In this document: piece after piece, positions 23,647 through 33,185 of the stretch
Position numbering within the stretch: position 1 is the stretch's first letter
Layout of the letters: each line of letters begins with the position of its first letter
Source of the DNA: Marinobacter mobilis
Lineage (GTDB): Bacteria > Pseudomonadota > Gammaproteobacteria > Pseudomonadales > Oleiphilaceae
DNA: 64,000 nucleotides
Reading direction: 5' to 3'
Assembly: GCF_900106945.1 (NCBI RefSeq)
Contig: NZ_FNNE01000002.1
Span: forward strand, 1-64,000
Notes under the pieces: model-generated
Seen by the model: the letters and a program-made list of their open reading frames with translations, nothing else
Told to the model about the DNA's origin: nothing
The model's database searches: none
Translations under genes and position numbers: made by a program

Positions 23647-25233
23647 ATGAAAAAGTCGTCTTTTGGGCGAGTGTTTCCTTTCGCCATCAGCCTAGCGCTG
23701 GTTTCATTTCTCAGCGGTTGCATGGGTGATGGATCGTCTTCAAACCCTCCATTGCAAACAGGGGCTACCGAGGGACCATCAGCCGAAGGCCCTGCACATT
23801 CGAGCAGGTCCGTCTGCGATGACTCCATAGCGCCCGGTAGACTGGGGCAGGTAGGACGATGGATAGTTGATTCAGATTGCCGGGTGGTCATTTTGCAGGG
23901 CGTTAACCAAATCAGTAAGTTACCGCCATACACGCCGGAATCTATCGGCTTCGGTGAAGATGATCTGGACTACATTGCCAGCCAAGGCTTCAACACCATT
24001 CGGCTGGGCTTTATATGGAAAGCCTTCGAGCCAACACCCGGTAACTATGATTACGACTACCTGGAGTCTCTGTACCGGACGGCACAGGCAGCGGCGGATG
24101 TCGGCCTGTGGGTGTTGTTCGATTTCCACCAGGATATGTACAACGAAAAATTCAACGGTGAGGGTTTTCCGGACTGGACCGTATTTGATGATGGTCTGCC
24201 CAATGAGCCAGACTTGGGCTTTCCCGGTAATTATTTCGCAATGCCGGCTCTGTGGCGTGCTTACGACCATTTTCTCGATAACGATATGGACACCGTCGGT
24301 CGCCCGATGCATGAGGCTTTTGCTGAAGCCTGGCGGCGTGTTGCAAGTCGCATCAAGGATGTGGACCGTCTGCTGGGCTACGATCTTTGGAACGAACCGT
24401 TCCCAGGTTCCTCGCTTGCGCTTTGTGCCAACCCTTTGGGTTGTCTTCTGGTGGATCAGGACCGGAAGCTTACCGACGTGGCCCGCGTTGCTGCGAATGC
24501 CGTTCGGGCCGAGGACGACAGCGCCATCATTTTCTACGAGCCGTTTGTCACCTTCAATAATGGCGTTGACACCGCCCATGGTGGCGTAGGTGAGGGTATT
24601 CGCGCTGGAATGTCGTTTCACAATTACTGCTTGGCAGCAACGCCGGGTTTACCCCCATTGCCGTACTCAGACGCACTTTGCTCCGTTGAGGAACAAATGG
24701 TGTTCACCAATGCTGAGCAGCAATCGAAGACGTTCAATGACACTCTGATGCTCAGTGAATTTGGAGCTTCGGATGATTTGGCGACAATTGAGCGTGTCAT
24801 CTCGTTGGCGGCAGAGAATCGGGTGTCCTGGCAATACTGGGCCTGGTGGAATCGGGATGTGTGCTGTGAGCGTCCAGATGAAGGTATTATCTCGCACCCC
24901 TCAATGCCGCCGGTGGATGCTAACCTTGACCAAGAAAAACTGGATGTGCTGGTGCGGGCTTACCCCCGGCACATTGCCGGAATACCGGAGCACTATAGCT
25001 TTGACCGAAATAACAAGCTATTTGAACTCCGCTACTCCACTCAGCGGCCAGATGGTAAGGGGCGATTCCCACCCGGAACCGTAACCGAGATTTTCGTGCC
25101 TGAACGCCATTATTCTGACGGGTATCGAGTGATCATTGAGGGTGGGCAAGTGATTTCGGGCCCCGGCAGCGAGACTTTGCGTATTGTTAGCTATAACGAC
25201 GCAGAGCAAGTATCCGTGACGGTGGTTGAGTAA
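23647..25233 (+). CDS. Glycoside hydrolase family 5, endoglycoceramidase-like lipoprotein
   Basis: A 528-residue enzyme. Its signal peptide ends in a lipobox (FLSGC, Cys near 24), so it is probably an outer-membrane lipoprotein. The catalytic (beta/alpha)8 barrel starts near residue 70; it shows LGFIWKAFEPTPGNYDYDYL, a DFHQDMYN motif, the acid/base glutamate in YDLWNEPFPG and the nucleophile glutamate in MLSEFGASDD. A C-terminal beta domain of about 90 residues follows (IPEHYSFDR to VSVTVVE). This order fits endoglycoceramidase-type GH5 enzymes that cleave glycan from glycolipids; the substrate is inferred. Start ATG 23647; the upstream in-frame start at 23614 is less likely. Confidence 0.85.
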   Translation: MKKSSFGRVFPFAISLALVSFLSGCMGDGSSSNPPLQTGATEGPSAEGPAHSSRSVCDDSIAPGRLGQVGRWIVDSDCRVVILQGVNQISKLPPYTPESIGFGEDDLDYIASQGFNTIRLGFIWKAFEPTPGNYDYDYLESLYRTAQAAADVGLWVLFDFHQDMYNEKFNGEGFPDWTVFDDGLPNEPDLGFPGNYFAMPALWRAYDHFLDNDMDTVGRPMHEAFAEAWRRVASRIKDVDRLLGYDLWNEPFPGSSLALCANPLGCLLVDQDRKLTDVARVAANAVRAEDDSAIIFYEPFVTFNNGVDTAHGGVGEGIRAGMSFHNYCLAATPGLPPLPYSDALCSVEEQMVFTNAEQQSKTFNDTLMLSEFGASDDLATIERVISLAAENRVSWQYWAWWNRDVCCERPDEGIISHPSMPPVDANLDQEKLDVLVRAYPRHIAGIPEHYSFDRNNKLFELRYSTQRPDGKGRFPPGTVTEIFVPERHYSDGYRVIIEGGQVISGPGSETLRIVSYNDAEQVSVTVVE

Positions 25234-25259
25234 AAGCCAAGGTTACCTTGTTGAGCATA

Positions 25260-25287
25260 AAGCCCTTCTCCGCAGTGAGAAGGGCTA
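25260..25287 (+). terminator. Hairpin after the GH5 gene
   Basis: AGCCCTTCTC (25261-25270) and GAGAAGGGCT (25277-25286) form a perfect 10-bp stem with a six-base loop, 27 bases after the stop. No T run follows, so termination is likely but not certain. Confidence 0.6.
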
Positions 25288-25444
25288 TCGGAGCAGGGGC
25301 GTCTCTTGCGGTAGGGCATAGCCTTGAGGTTGCGCTTTGAGTCGGATGATGCATGGCGTGTGATGGGGGGCGGTGTTCTGGACGCTTAAAATTAAACCAA
25401 TTCGAGCTTTATGGCAGGTTACTTACATAGAGATTGGGACGACG

Positions 25445-26557
25445 ATGGTAACCGAGATTCAGGACCACCAAATGAGCGTGACCAGTGACTTTTCCGGGTT
25501 GCTGAAAGCGTACAGTGCTGAAGCCGAGTTGGCTCCCGGAGAGGTGAGCGAGGTCTTGGCATTGGTGGGACTCAATAACCGGAAACCTACCCAGGCCTCC
25601 AATGCGGGGCGCATCCCCTACAAGAAGTGGTGCGAGCTGCTGGAAGCCCTATACAAACGAGCAAATGATCCGGCTCTGGGCGTTCACCTCGGAGGCGCTG
25701 TTAAGCCCTCGAACTGCGGTGTTCTTGGTTATTTGGCGATCAACGCAAGAACACTTGGAGAGGCTATCTTTCAGTTTGATCGATACCAGCAACTGCTATG
25801 CAGTGGCAGTAGGGCCCGGATGACCTTGACCGGCGACTGTCTTCGCGCTGAGTGGCCCGTCCACGAGCAGAGCCTGGGCATCGGGCTGTCCGATGAAGTA
25901 TTGCTTTATGGGCTGATGAACTTTTTCCGCATCCTGCTCGGTGGCCAAGAGGGTGAGGACGATCTTCTTAAGTGGCTTGCACAAACCTCCCTGTCTTTCG
26001 CTCACGCTTCTATCGCACCGATGTCTGAATACCACTCAGGTGGCATTGGTGAGGTCTCGTTCAACCAGCCAAGACTGGCTCTATCAATGCCTGCTTCCGT
26101 TTTATCGTTGCCGATACGAACTCACGATGCAGCGTTGTTCGACATTCTCAACCAGCAAGCGGACGCCTTACTCCGTGTCTTGCCTAATGCCCAGGACTGT
26201 TTCGAACAGAGCGTAAGAGATTATCTTCGGAAGTCTCTCCCAGAAGGGGGAGCGACACTGAACGGCCTGGCACGTTCGCTTTCATTATCGGATCGCACCG
26301 TACGGAGACGTCTTGCCGAACGCAGTTTGAATTTCAGCGTTATACTCCAGCAGACCCGCTATCATTTGGCGCGTCAATATCTGGACGATGGGCGGACAAC
26401 TCTTAGTGAGGTTGCCCTCATGCTCGGCTACAGCGAGCAAAGTGCTTTCTCCCGTGCCTTTAAGCTATGGGCCGGTGTATCTCCGCTACAATATTCACGG
26501 TTATCCGCAACACAGCGAGATAGCGATGACCAATTAAAGCGCTTGAGGGATGGCTAA
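25445..26557 (+). CDS. AraC family transcriptional regulator (arabinose-binding-like N-terminus)
   Basis: A 370-residue regulator of the OruR/ArgR-like AraC group. The N-terminal sensing domain covers about residues 25-215 (YKKWCELLEALYKRANDPALGVHLGG, GVLGYLAINARTLGEAI). The C-terminal DNA-binding domain has both HTH motifs (LARSLSLSDRTVRRRLAERSLNF; LSEVALMLGYSEQSAFSRAFKLWAG). ATG 25445 is chosen; the frame is open to 25373 without a ribosome site. It is not clearly linked to either neighbour; the GH5 gene upstream is a possible target. Confidence 0.85.
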   Translation: MVTEIQDHQMSVTSDFSGLLKAYSAEAELAPGEVSEVLALVGLNNRKPTQASNAGRIPYKKWCELLEALYKRANDPALGVHLGGAVKPSNCGVLGYLAINARTLGEAIFQFDRYQQLLCSGSRARMTLTGDCLRAEWPVHEQSLGIGLSDEVLLYGLMNFFRILLGGQEGEDDLLKWLAQTSLSFAHASIAPMSEYHSGGIGEVSFNQPRLALSMPASVLSLPIRTHDAALFDILNQQADALLRVLPNAQDCFEQSVRDYLRKSLPEGGATLNGLARSLSLSDRTVRRRLAERSLNFSVILQQTRYHLARQYLDDGRTTLSEVALMLGYSEQSAFSRAFKLWAGVSPLQYSRLSATQRDSDDQLKRLRDG

Positions 26558-26653
26558 AGGAGGCAGAACGGCCTTCTTTTCCCGCGGCAAGTAACTAATG
26601 CCATCTGCTAGTATGAGCGCCCTTTCAACCGTATAGCGATCAAACCCTGTGCA

Positions 26654-28417
26654 ATGAATGCGCCTTTCAAACTGCGTCCCTACCAGCAGGAAGCGGTCGA
26701 TGCCACGCTGAGTCATTTCCGGAAATCCGATGACTCTGCCGTTATCGTGCTGCCAACCGGTGCCGGGAAGAGCCTGGTTATTGCTGAGCTGGCCCGGCTT
26801 GCCCGTCGCAGGATTCTTGTGCTGACCCACGTAAAAGAGCTGGTGGAGCAGAATCACGCCAAGTACCAGAGTTATGGGTTAACGGGCGGCATTTTCTCCG
26901 CCGGGCTGAAGCGTAAGGACCATCGGCACCAGGTCACCTTCGCCAGTGTGCAATCCGTATCGGCAAATCTGGATCAGTTCCGGGATGAATATTCGCTGGT
27001 CATCATCGATGAATGCCATCGGGTCAGCGGAGATGAAACCAGCCAGTATCAGCGGATCATTGAACGGCTGCGGCAACAGAATGACACCCTCAAGGTATTG
27101 GGGCTCACCGCCACACCTTATCGCCTGGCCATGGGCTGGATTTACCGCTACCACTACCGGGGGTTTGTTCGCGGCTCGGATGAAGAGCAGGACAAGCCCT
27201 TCCAGCACTGCATCTATGAACTGCCGTTGAGCTATATGATCAGTCGGGGGTATCTCACCAAGCCTGAGATGGTGAACGTGGCGGTGGCGCACTACGATTT
27301 CTCCGCGCTGGCTCAGGACCGCTTTGGCGAATACGCCGAGAAGGACGTCAACCAGCTGCTGAACAAACACAAGCGGGTGACCCGGGCGATCATTGAGCAG
27401 GTGATGGAGCTGGCCATTGAACGCCGGGGTGTGATGATCTTTGCGGCAACGGTGGATCATGCACGGGAGATCACCGGCTATTTGCCGGAACACCAGACCG
27501 CCCTGGTGACCGGCGCAACCGATCTGAGGGATCGGGACCTGCTCATTCAGCGCTTCAAACAGCGGCAGCTGAAATATCTGGTGAATGTGTCTGTGCTCAC
27601 CACGGGCTTTGATGCACCCCATGTGGACTTTATTGCCATTCTCCGGCCCACCCAGTCGGTCAGCCTGTATCAGCAGATTGTGGGGCGCGGTCTTCGGCTG
27701 GATGAAGGCAAACAGGACTGCCTGGTGATGGATTACGCGGGTAACAGCGTGAACCTGCATCACCCGGAGGTGGGAGAGCCGAAACCGAACCCCGACAGTG
27801 AACCGGTGCAGGTGTTCTGCCCTGGCTGTGGGTTTGCCAATATCTTCTGGGGCAAAACTGACGGCGATGGCCATGTGGTCGAGCACTACGGGCGCCGTTG
27901 TCAGGGGCTGCTGGCGCCTGCGGATGGGGACGGAGCGCGCCTGCAACAATGCGATTACCGTTTTCGTTTCAAGGCGTGCCCGCACTGCGGTGGCGAGAAT
28001 GATATTGCGGCTCGTCACTGCCATCAGTGTCAGAAGGCCATCATCGACCCGGATGATCAGTTAAGGGATGCCCTGAAACTCAAGGATGCCATGGTGATCC
28101 GTTGCGCCGGGATCACGTTGGGTGCTGGTGGGAGCAAACTGAAAATCACCTATCACGGTGAGGATGGGGAAGAACTCAGCGAGTCGTTTGATTTCAGCAA
28201 GTCGCCACAGCGCCACATCTTCAACAAACTGTACGGGCGTCGTTTCGCCAATGGCCAGGCCCCGAAAGCATTCGGCCGGGCGGAAGAGGTGCTTGAGATT
28301 CAGGCCTTGCTGCCCGCACCGGACTTTGTCATTGCCCGCAAGCAAAAACACTACTGGCAGGTACAGGAACGGATTTTCGATTATCAGGGCTGCTACCGTA
28401 AGGCGAATGAAGCGTGA
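26654..28417 (+). CDS. radD: ATP-dependent helicase RadD (YejH family)
   Basis: A 587-residue superfamily 2 helicase, matching E. coli RadD in length (586) and order. Walker A is LPTGAGKS near residue 38, DECH near 118, TATP near 155, and the second RecA domain ends with the QIVGRGLR motif VI near 345. Four-cysteine zinc-binding motifs follow (CPGCGFAN..., CPHCGG...CHQC), then the conserved C-terminal domain. RadD helps RecA-mediated strand exchange and repair of double-strand breaks. The gene lies 73 bases before slyD. A 381-residue antisense frame over it is a shadow. Confidence 0.92.
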   Translation: MNAPFKLRPYQQEAVDATLSHFRKSDDSAVIVLPTGAGKSLVIAELARLARRRILVLTHVKELVEQNHAKYQSYGLTGGIFSAGLKRKDHRHQVTFASVQSVSANLDQFRDEYSLVIIDECHRVSGDETSQYQRIIERLRQQNDTLKVLGLTATPYRLAMGWIYRYHYRGFVRGSDEEQDKPFQHCIYELPLSYMISRGYLTKPEMVNVAVAHYDFSALAQDRFGEYAEKDVNQLLNKHKRVTRAIIEQVMELAIERRGVMIFAATVDHAREITGYLPEHQTALVTGATDLRDRDLLIQRFKQRQLKYLVNVSVLTTGFDAPHVDFIAILRPTQSVSLYQQIVGRGLRLDEGKQDCLVMDYAGNSVNLHHPEVGEPKPNPDSEPVQVFCPGCGFANIFWGKTDGDGHVVEHYGRRCQGLLAPADGDGARLQQCDYRFRFKACPHCGGENDIAARHCHQCQKAIIDPDDQLRDALKLKDAMVIRCAGITLGAGGSKLKITYHGEDGEELSESFDFSKSPQRHIFNKLYGRRFANGQAPKAFGRAEEVLEIQALLPAPDFVIARKQKHYWQVQERIFDYQGCYRKANEA

Positions 28418-28490
28418 GGCGATGAAAGGGGTAAGCCTTTGCGCCGCCGCTGGCTATAATGGCGTACTTTGAACCGTCGCAGAGAACTTT

Positions 28491-28973
28491 ATGCCAATCG
28501 AAAAGAATCAGGTGGTTTTGTTCCACTACAGCGTTCGTGATGAGCAGGGCAACGTTGTTGAAAACTCCCATGGCGGCGAACCGAACGCCTACCTCCATGG
28601 CCATGGCGGCATTATCCGTGGGCTGGAAGAAGCCCTGGACGGGCGCGATGCCGGCGATACATTCAGTGTCACCGTCACGCCGGATAAAGCCTACGGTCCG
28701 CGCAAGCCTGATGCCATTCAGCGTGTGCCGATCAAGCATCTGATCGGTGCCAAACGCTGGAAGGCGGGCATGATCGCTCAGGTGCAAACCGAGCAGGGCC
28801 CGCGTCATGTGGTTGTCGCCAAGGTTGGCCACAAGTTTGCCGATGTCGACACCAACCATCCGATGGCCGGAAAAACCCTGACCTTCGATATCGAAATCAT
28901 CGAAGTCCGCGCTGCCGACCCGGAAGAGATCGCGCACGGCCACGTGCATGGGCCGGGTGGTCACCATCACTGA
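28491..28973 (+). CDS. slyD: FKBP-type peptidyl-prolyl isomerase SlyD
   Basis: A 160-residue SlyD. The FKBP domain is split by the chaperone insert-in-flap at about residues 68-120, as usual. Key segments: VVLFHYSVRDEQGNVVE, YLHGHGGIIRGLEEAL, PDKAYGPRKPDAIQRVP, and the C-terminal histidine-rich tail HGHVHGPGGHHH, which binds nickel and other metals. It accelerates proline isomerisation and helps nickel delivery to hydrogenases where present. Start ATG 28491. Confidence 0.93.
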   Translation: MPIEKNQVVLFHYSVRDEQGNVVENSHGGEPNAYLHGHGGIIRGLEEALDGRDAGDTFSVTVTPDKAYGPRKPDAIQRVPIKHLIGAKRWKAGMIAQVQTEQGPRHVVVAKVGHKFADVDTNHPMAGKTLTFDIEIIEVRAADPEEIAHGHVHGPGGHHH

Positions 28974-29026
28974 TTAGACGATTCCCCCCTTCATTACAGC
29001 TAAACCCAACGAACAGGAGCTTGATC

Positions 29027-29482
29027 ATGGCTGAATCATCACTCAAGGAACAACTGGCCAGTGCCGTCAAAACGGCCATGCGGGAAAAAGACAAGGAGCG
29101 GCTTGTCACCCTGCGTATGGCCCAGGCGGCGGTTAAACAGATCGAGATTGATGAACGCCGGGAGCTGAGCGATGACGATGTTCTGAAGGTGCTGGATAAG
29201 ATGCTCAAGCAGCGCCGTGATGCCGCCAGCCAGTACGATGAGGCCGGGCGCAGCGAGCTGGCAGACAAGGAACGGGCGGAAATGGCCATTATCGAAGAGT
29301 TCATGCCTGTCGCGCTCACGGAGGAGGAGCTGGAGAGCCTGATCCGCACGGCCATCAGTGCCACCGGCGCCGAGGGCATGCCGGACATGGGGAAGGTCAT
29401 GAACGAGTTGCGGCCCCAGGTTGTAGGGCGGGTCGATATGGGCCTGCTGAGTAAACAGGTTCGGGCAGCGCTGGCGGGCTGA
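29027..29482 (+). CDS. GatB/YqeY domain protein
   Basis: A 151-residue helical protein with the YqeY fold, related to the tail of the GatB subunit of tRNA amidotransferase. SLKEQLASAVKTAMREKDKERLVTLRM is the typical opening and GKVMNELRPQVVGRVDMGLLSKQVR the typical end. In many proteobacteria the gene lies near rpsU and dnaG; here it follows slyD by 53 bases. Its role is unclear; a tRNA-related function is assumed from the fold. Start ATG 29027, with AGGAG before it, rather than the TTG at 29021. Confidence 0.88.
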   Translation: MAESSLKEQLASAVKTAMREKDKERLVTLRMAQAAVKQIEIDERRELSDDDVLKVLDKMLKQRRDAASQYDEAGRSELADKERAEMAIIEEFMPVALTEEELESLIRTAISATGAEGMPDMGKVMNELRPQVVGRVDMGLLSKQVRAALAG

Positions 29483-29652
29483 CGTCTTGTCTTCCTCTGA
29501 AAACATGTTCAGTCGTTTCGGCTGAACGCGCTCAATCCTTTTTTCTTTCTGGTCGATCAGTCCCAGGCGCTCCTGAACCCGCGGGGCGTAGGATGTGGGC
29601 CATGCCATCATGGCTCGCATCACCTGAACTGACCTGACCGCCCGGAACACCG

Positions 29653-29838
29653 TCAGTGGCGCGGGTTGTTTTTATCCGGGGAAGACTCGTCGTCAGAGAC
29701 GTTGTCATCCGAGGTGAGGTAGTAGTCCTTGTCGTCGAAGGTTTTCATCTCAGGGTCTTCAATGGCGTGCTTGCGCCGGCCCTGATAAAGCCAGAAAGCC
29801 ACCCCCGCGACAATAATGATCAGTATGATCCATTTCAT
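29653..29838 (-). CDS. Small single-pass membrane protein
   Basis: A 61-residue protein: an N-terminal helix (WIILIIIVAGVAFWLYQG), a basic stop-transfer (RRKH) and an acidic Asp/Ser-rich tail (DDKDYYLTSDDNVSDDESS). The ATG at 29838 has GGAGG eight bases upstream; the ATG at 29844 would be too close to that site. Function unknown; it may be an inner-membrane accessory peptide. Confidence 0.6.
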   Translation of the reverse strand: MKWIILIIIVAGVAFWLYQGRRKHAIEDPEMKTFDDKDYYLTSDDNVSDDESSPDKNNPRH

Positions 29839-30005
29839 GCCCATATCCTCCGCTCACTGATACGTCTCCTATTCAGGCACCGCATTGGGGGATCCGTCAA
29901 TGTCGCTGAGTATCTTCTGTCACCGTCGCGTTGCAGACGTTCAGGGCAGCCTGCCGAAATACAGTGGTGACCTCTTTAGCCAGCTCGCTTTCGGGGGATG
30001 CGTGA

Positions 30006-30518
30006 CTAAGGCGCTTTTGTCGGGTCGCCAGGCCTGACTTCTACGCGGTCTCCCAGCACCAGTTCTCCGCCTTCAATCACCCGCGTCGTGATGCCTCCGT
30101 GCCCACGCATGGCATTGTATCCTCCCGGCCCCAACACACTTTCCATTTTGCTGCAGGGGTGGCACAGACCGGTGTACTCCAGCACCACGCTGCCAATTCT
30201 GAAACGCTTTCCTTTCAGCGCCTGCAGGTTCAGGCCTGAGACCACAATGTTGCGTCGGAAAACCGCCGGTTCAATGGCATCCCGCTGCAGGCAGGACGCG
30301 ATGGCATACAGGTGTTCCTTCTGGATCAGGGTAACCTGCCGCTTGCTGGTTTCGCGTCCTTTGAAACGATCGCCGTCCAGTCCACTGCCGGGACGGACGA
30401 TGACGCGTTGGAGCGGCGTCATGGCCTGCCCCCGGGCCGGGCGTACGCCAATCCATTCCACCCGGCCGCATTGTGGCAAGGTGTCCAGTAAGGTCTGCAG
30501 TGGCGTGGACTCAGGCAT
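30006..30518 (-). CDS. MOSC domain protein
   Basis: A 170-residue MOSC protein. The family binds molybdenum cofactor or passes sulfur from its conserved cysteine, here in GLCHPCSKMES near residue 118. Other landmarks: GLDGDRFKGRETSKRQVTLIQKEHL, NIVVSGLNLQALKG and the closing LVLGDRVEV. It is probably a cytosolic Mo-dependent reductase partner or a detoxification enzyme. It stands alone. A fragment of a second copy lies at about 35056-35110. Confidence 0.87.
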   Translation of the reverse strand: MPESTPLQTLLDTLPQCGRVEWIGVRPARGQAMTPLQRVIVRPGSGLDGDRFKGRETSKRQVTLIQKEHLYAIASCLQRDAIEPAVFRRNIVVSGLNLQALKGKRFRIGSVVLEYTGLCHPCSKMESVLGPGGYNAMRGHGGITTRVIEGGELVLGDRVEVRPGDPTKAP

Positions 30519-30694
30519 ACAAACTCATCTCATCGGTGAACAGGCGTTGCTATAGGCTAGCAGGGCCCGGCGTTGAATCAACCCGTGCGCCAGTCGGTTC
30601 CTGTGGCTGCTGCTACACTGAACGTCTTACTTCTGTTTTTGACCCGCAGGGGTATTGATCGCTCTACGTGTGAGACTAAAAAAGGAGTTTGACC

Positions 30695-32224
30695 ATGCGC
30701 AGTAATGCTCAACGTGTAATGACCGGACTGATGCTCGTTACGCTGACCCTGTTGGCAACGCCGCTTCTGGCCGCTGACAAACCCAACGTTCTGGTGATCA
30801 TGGTGGACGACGTAGCGCCAAATGCGTTGGGAGCCTACAGCCTGGGGATGCAGTACCCGACACCGAACATCGATCGAATTGCCAATGAGGGCGTGTTGTT
30901 TACCGATCACTACGCTCAGCCAAGCTGCACGGCGGGCCGGGCGGCGTTTCTGATGGGGCAGTTGCCGGTACGCACCGGACTGACCACCGTAGGACAACCG
31001 GGCAATCCACTGGGTATCCAGCCGGAGGATCCAACCCTGGCGGAAGTGCTCAGGGAGGAGGGGTATATGACCGCCCAGTTTGGCAAGAACCATCTGGGAG
31101 ATCTGGATCGCCATCTGCCAACCCTGCACGGGTTCGATGAGTTTTATGGCAACCTCTACCACCTGAATGTTTCTGAAGAACCGGAACAGGCGGATTACCC
31201 GACCAGCGAAGAGTTTCGGGCGCAGTTTCTGCCCCGTGGGGTGATTGAAGCCGTTGCTGATGGCAATGGTGGTCAGACCGTACGCGATACCGGGCCACTG
31301 ACCATTGAGCGAATGAAGACGTTCGACGAAGAAATCCTGGCCCGTACCGTTGGCTTTATGGAACGGGCGAGTCGCGAGGATACGCCGTTCTTCATCTGGC
31401 ATGCCACCAGCCGGATGCACGTCTATACCCACCTCAAAGAAGAGAGTGAGCACCTCGCAGCCGGGATCAGCTCAGCGGAAGACAAGTTCGGCAGCGGCCT
31501 GATGGAACACGACGGCCATGTGGGGCTGTTGCTGGATAAACTGGATGACCTTGGCATTGCCGACGATACCATCGTGATTTACACCACGGATAACGGCCCG
31601 GAATCCACCACCTGGCCTGATGCCGGTGTAACAATGTTTCGCGGGGAGAAGATGACAACCTGGGAAGGGGGTGTCCGTGCTCCGTTTCTGGTTCGGTGGC
31701 CCGGGCACATTCCCGCGGGCCTCAAGCTCAACGGAATTTCCTCACACGAAGATGTGCTGCCAACCATTGCGGCGGCGGCGGGGCGACCGAACATTATTGA
31801 GGAGTTGCGGGAGTCTCATGATGTCATGATCGATGGCGTGAATAACCTCGATTACTGGACCGGTCAGGCCGAGGCGTCGGCCCGTAATCATTTTTTCTAC
31901 TACTACGAATCGTCGCTGACCGCCATACGGGTGGGGCCCTGGAAGCTCCATTTTGCGACCAAGCCCGGTGGCCGGTATTACGAAGACCTGGTGTTTCATA
32001 CCATGCCGAAGCTCTTCAACCTGAGGAAGGATCCTTTCGAACACTACGATGGTGACATCGGGTTCCATCAGATCATGCGCAAGAGCTGGGTCTTTCAGCC
32101 GATGCTCGCAATCCTGACCGAACACTTGAAAACGTTTGAGGAGTTTCCCCCCCGGCAGGAGGCCGCCTCCCTCAACATAAATGAGGCCATCGAGCGGGCA
32201 CAGTCAGCCATACATCGCCAGTAG
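30695..32224 (+). CDS. Exported arylsulfatase-type sulfatase
   Basis: A 509-residue type I sulfatase with a signal peptide (VMTGLMLVTLTLLATPLLAAD). The metal-binding start VLVIMVDDVAPNALG is followed by the modification motif PSCTAGRAAFLMG near residue 78, where cysteine would become formylglycine. This is the CxAxR form, less usual than CxPxR. The following PVRTGL and the later DNGPES (calcium site) fit the family. The gene is preceded by AAAGGAG and followed by a hairpin. No sulfatase-modifying enzyme is in the window, so one must lie elsewhere for activity. Likely substrate: sulfate esters taken from the medium. Confidence 0.87.
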   Translation: MRSNAQRVMTGLMLVTLTLLATPLLAADKPNVLVIMVDDVAPNALGAYSLGMQYPTPNIDRIANEGVLFTDHYAQPSCTAGRAAFLMGQLPVRTGLTTVGQPGNPLGIQPEDPTLAEVLREEGYMTAQFGKNHLGDLDRHLPTLHGFDEFYGNLYHLNVSEEPEQADYPTSEEFRAQFLPRGVIEAVADGNGGQTVRDTGPLTIERMKTFDEEILARTVGFMERASREDTPFFIWHATSRMHVYTHLKEESEHLAAGISSAEDKFGSGLMEHDGHVGLLLDKLDDLGIADDTIVIYTTDNGPESTTWPDAGVTMFRGEKMTTWEGGVRAPFLVRWPGHIPAGLKLNGISSHEDVLPTIAAAAGRPNIIEELRESHDVMIDGVNNLDYWTGQAEASARNHFFYYYESSLTAIRVGPWKLHFATKPGGRYYEDLVFHTMPKLFNLRKDPFEHYDGDIGFHQIMRKSWVFQPMLAILTEHLKTFEEFPPRQEAASLNINEAIERAQSAIHRQ

Positions 32225-32234
32225 CTCCCAGAAA

Positions 32235-32252
32235 GGGGGCAGCTTTGCCCCC
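32235..32252 (+). terminator. Short GC-rich hairpin after the sulfatase gene
   Basis: GGGGGCA pairs with TGCCCCC around a four-base loop (GCTT), 10 bases after the stop. It is preceded by AAA and lacks a T run, so termination strength is uncertain. Confidence 0.5.
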
Positions 32253-32357
32253 GCTTCAGTACCGGTTGTCAGGTCCGCTTCCCCGGATGCTTGATTCGTC
32301 GGAATATCTGGATAAAGATAGGGTGCTACGTTAATCCAACAACAAAAGGGACGTGTT

Positions 32358-33143
32358 ATGGCTTTCGCCGACGTTAATGGTCAGCGTTTGTATTATGAAG
32401 ATACCGGTGGCACTGGTCCGGTGGTGGTGTTTTCACACGGTCTGCTGATGGACCACGAGATGTTTGCGCCTCAAGTTGCGGCCTTGCGTGACCAGTATCG
32501 CTGCATCACCTGGGATGAGCGTGGGCATGGTCAGACCGCCGTTGCCGAGCCGGAGCCGTTCAGCTATTACGACTCCGCGGACGACCTCGCCGCGTTGCTC
32601 ACACACCTGGGAATCGACCATGCCGTCTTGGTGGGAATGTCTCAGGGGGGCTTCCTGTCATTGCGCTGCGCGCTGATGCACCCGAGTCGGGTGAGGGCGC
32701 TGGTGATGCTGGATAGCCAGGCGGGAACGGAGATGGAAGAGAAACTCCCGATGTATCAGCAACTGATCGGTACCTTCATGACAGAGGGTCTGACCCCTGA
32801 CGTGGGTACGACGATTGCCCAGATCATTCTCGGCAGTGACTATCCGGACAGTGAACACTGGAAAGAGAAATGGAAGACCATGTCTCCTGCCAATATCGGA
32901 AACAACTTTCTGACCCTGGCCAGTCGTGATGACCTGACCGAACGCCTGTCGGGCATTACCCAGCCTGCACTGATCATCCACGGTGATGCCGATATCGCGA
33001 TTCCCCTGGAGCGGGCTCAGATGATGGCTGATCAGATCCCGGACGCTGAACTGGTGGTGATCCCCGGTGCAGGCCACGGGGCTAATCTGACACACCCGGA
33101 TCCGGTAAACCGGGCGCTGGCTGATTTCCTGCAGAGGTTATAG
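32358..33143 (+). CDS. Alpha/beta hydrolase
   Basis: A 261-residue alpha/beta hydrolase of the haloperoxidase/3-oxoadipate enol-lactonase-like group. FSHGLLMDHEMF forms the oxyanion region; the nucleophile serine is in GMSQGGFLS near residue 95; the acid is probably HGDADIAIP and the histidine GAGHGANLTHP near residue 240. AAAGGGAC precedes the ATG. Soluble, no signal peptide. The substrate is not recognisable; no pathway partner is adjacent. Confidence 0.85.
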   Translation: MAFADVNGQRLYYEDTGGTGPVVVFSHGLLMDHEMFAPQVAALRDQYRCITWDERGHGQTAVAEPEPFSYYDSADDLAALLTHLGIDHAVLVGMSQGGFLSLRCALMHPSRVRALVMLDSQAGTEMEEKLPMYQQLIGTFMTEGLTPDVGTTIAQIILGSDYPDSEHWKEKWKTMSPANIGNNFLTLASRDDLTERLSGITQPALIIHGDADIAIPLERAQMMADQIPDAELVVIPGAGHGANLTHPDPVNRALADFLQRL

Positions 33144-33185
33144 TCCAGGCCGGATTGAAAACCGGAGTGCCCTCTTCACCTGGGC

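Noticed and set aside
26879-28024. A 381-residue open frame on the minus strand over radD
   Set aside because: It follows codon positions of radD and has no recognisable domain or ribosome site. radD is clearly the real gene.
29483-29652. A rightward gene between yqeY and the small membrane protein
   Set aside because: No frame over 30 codons with a start site; the stretch is an ordinary convergent spacer.
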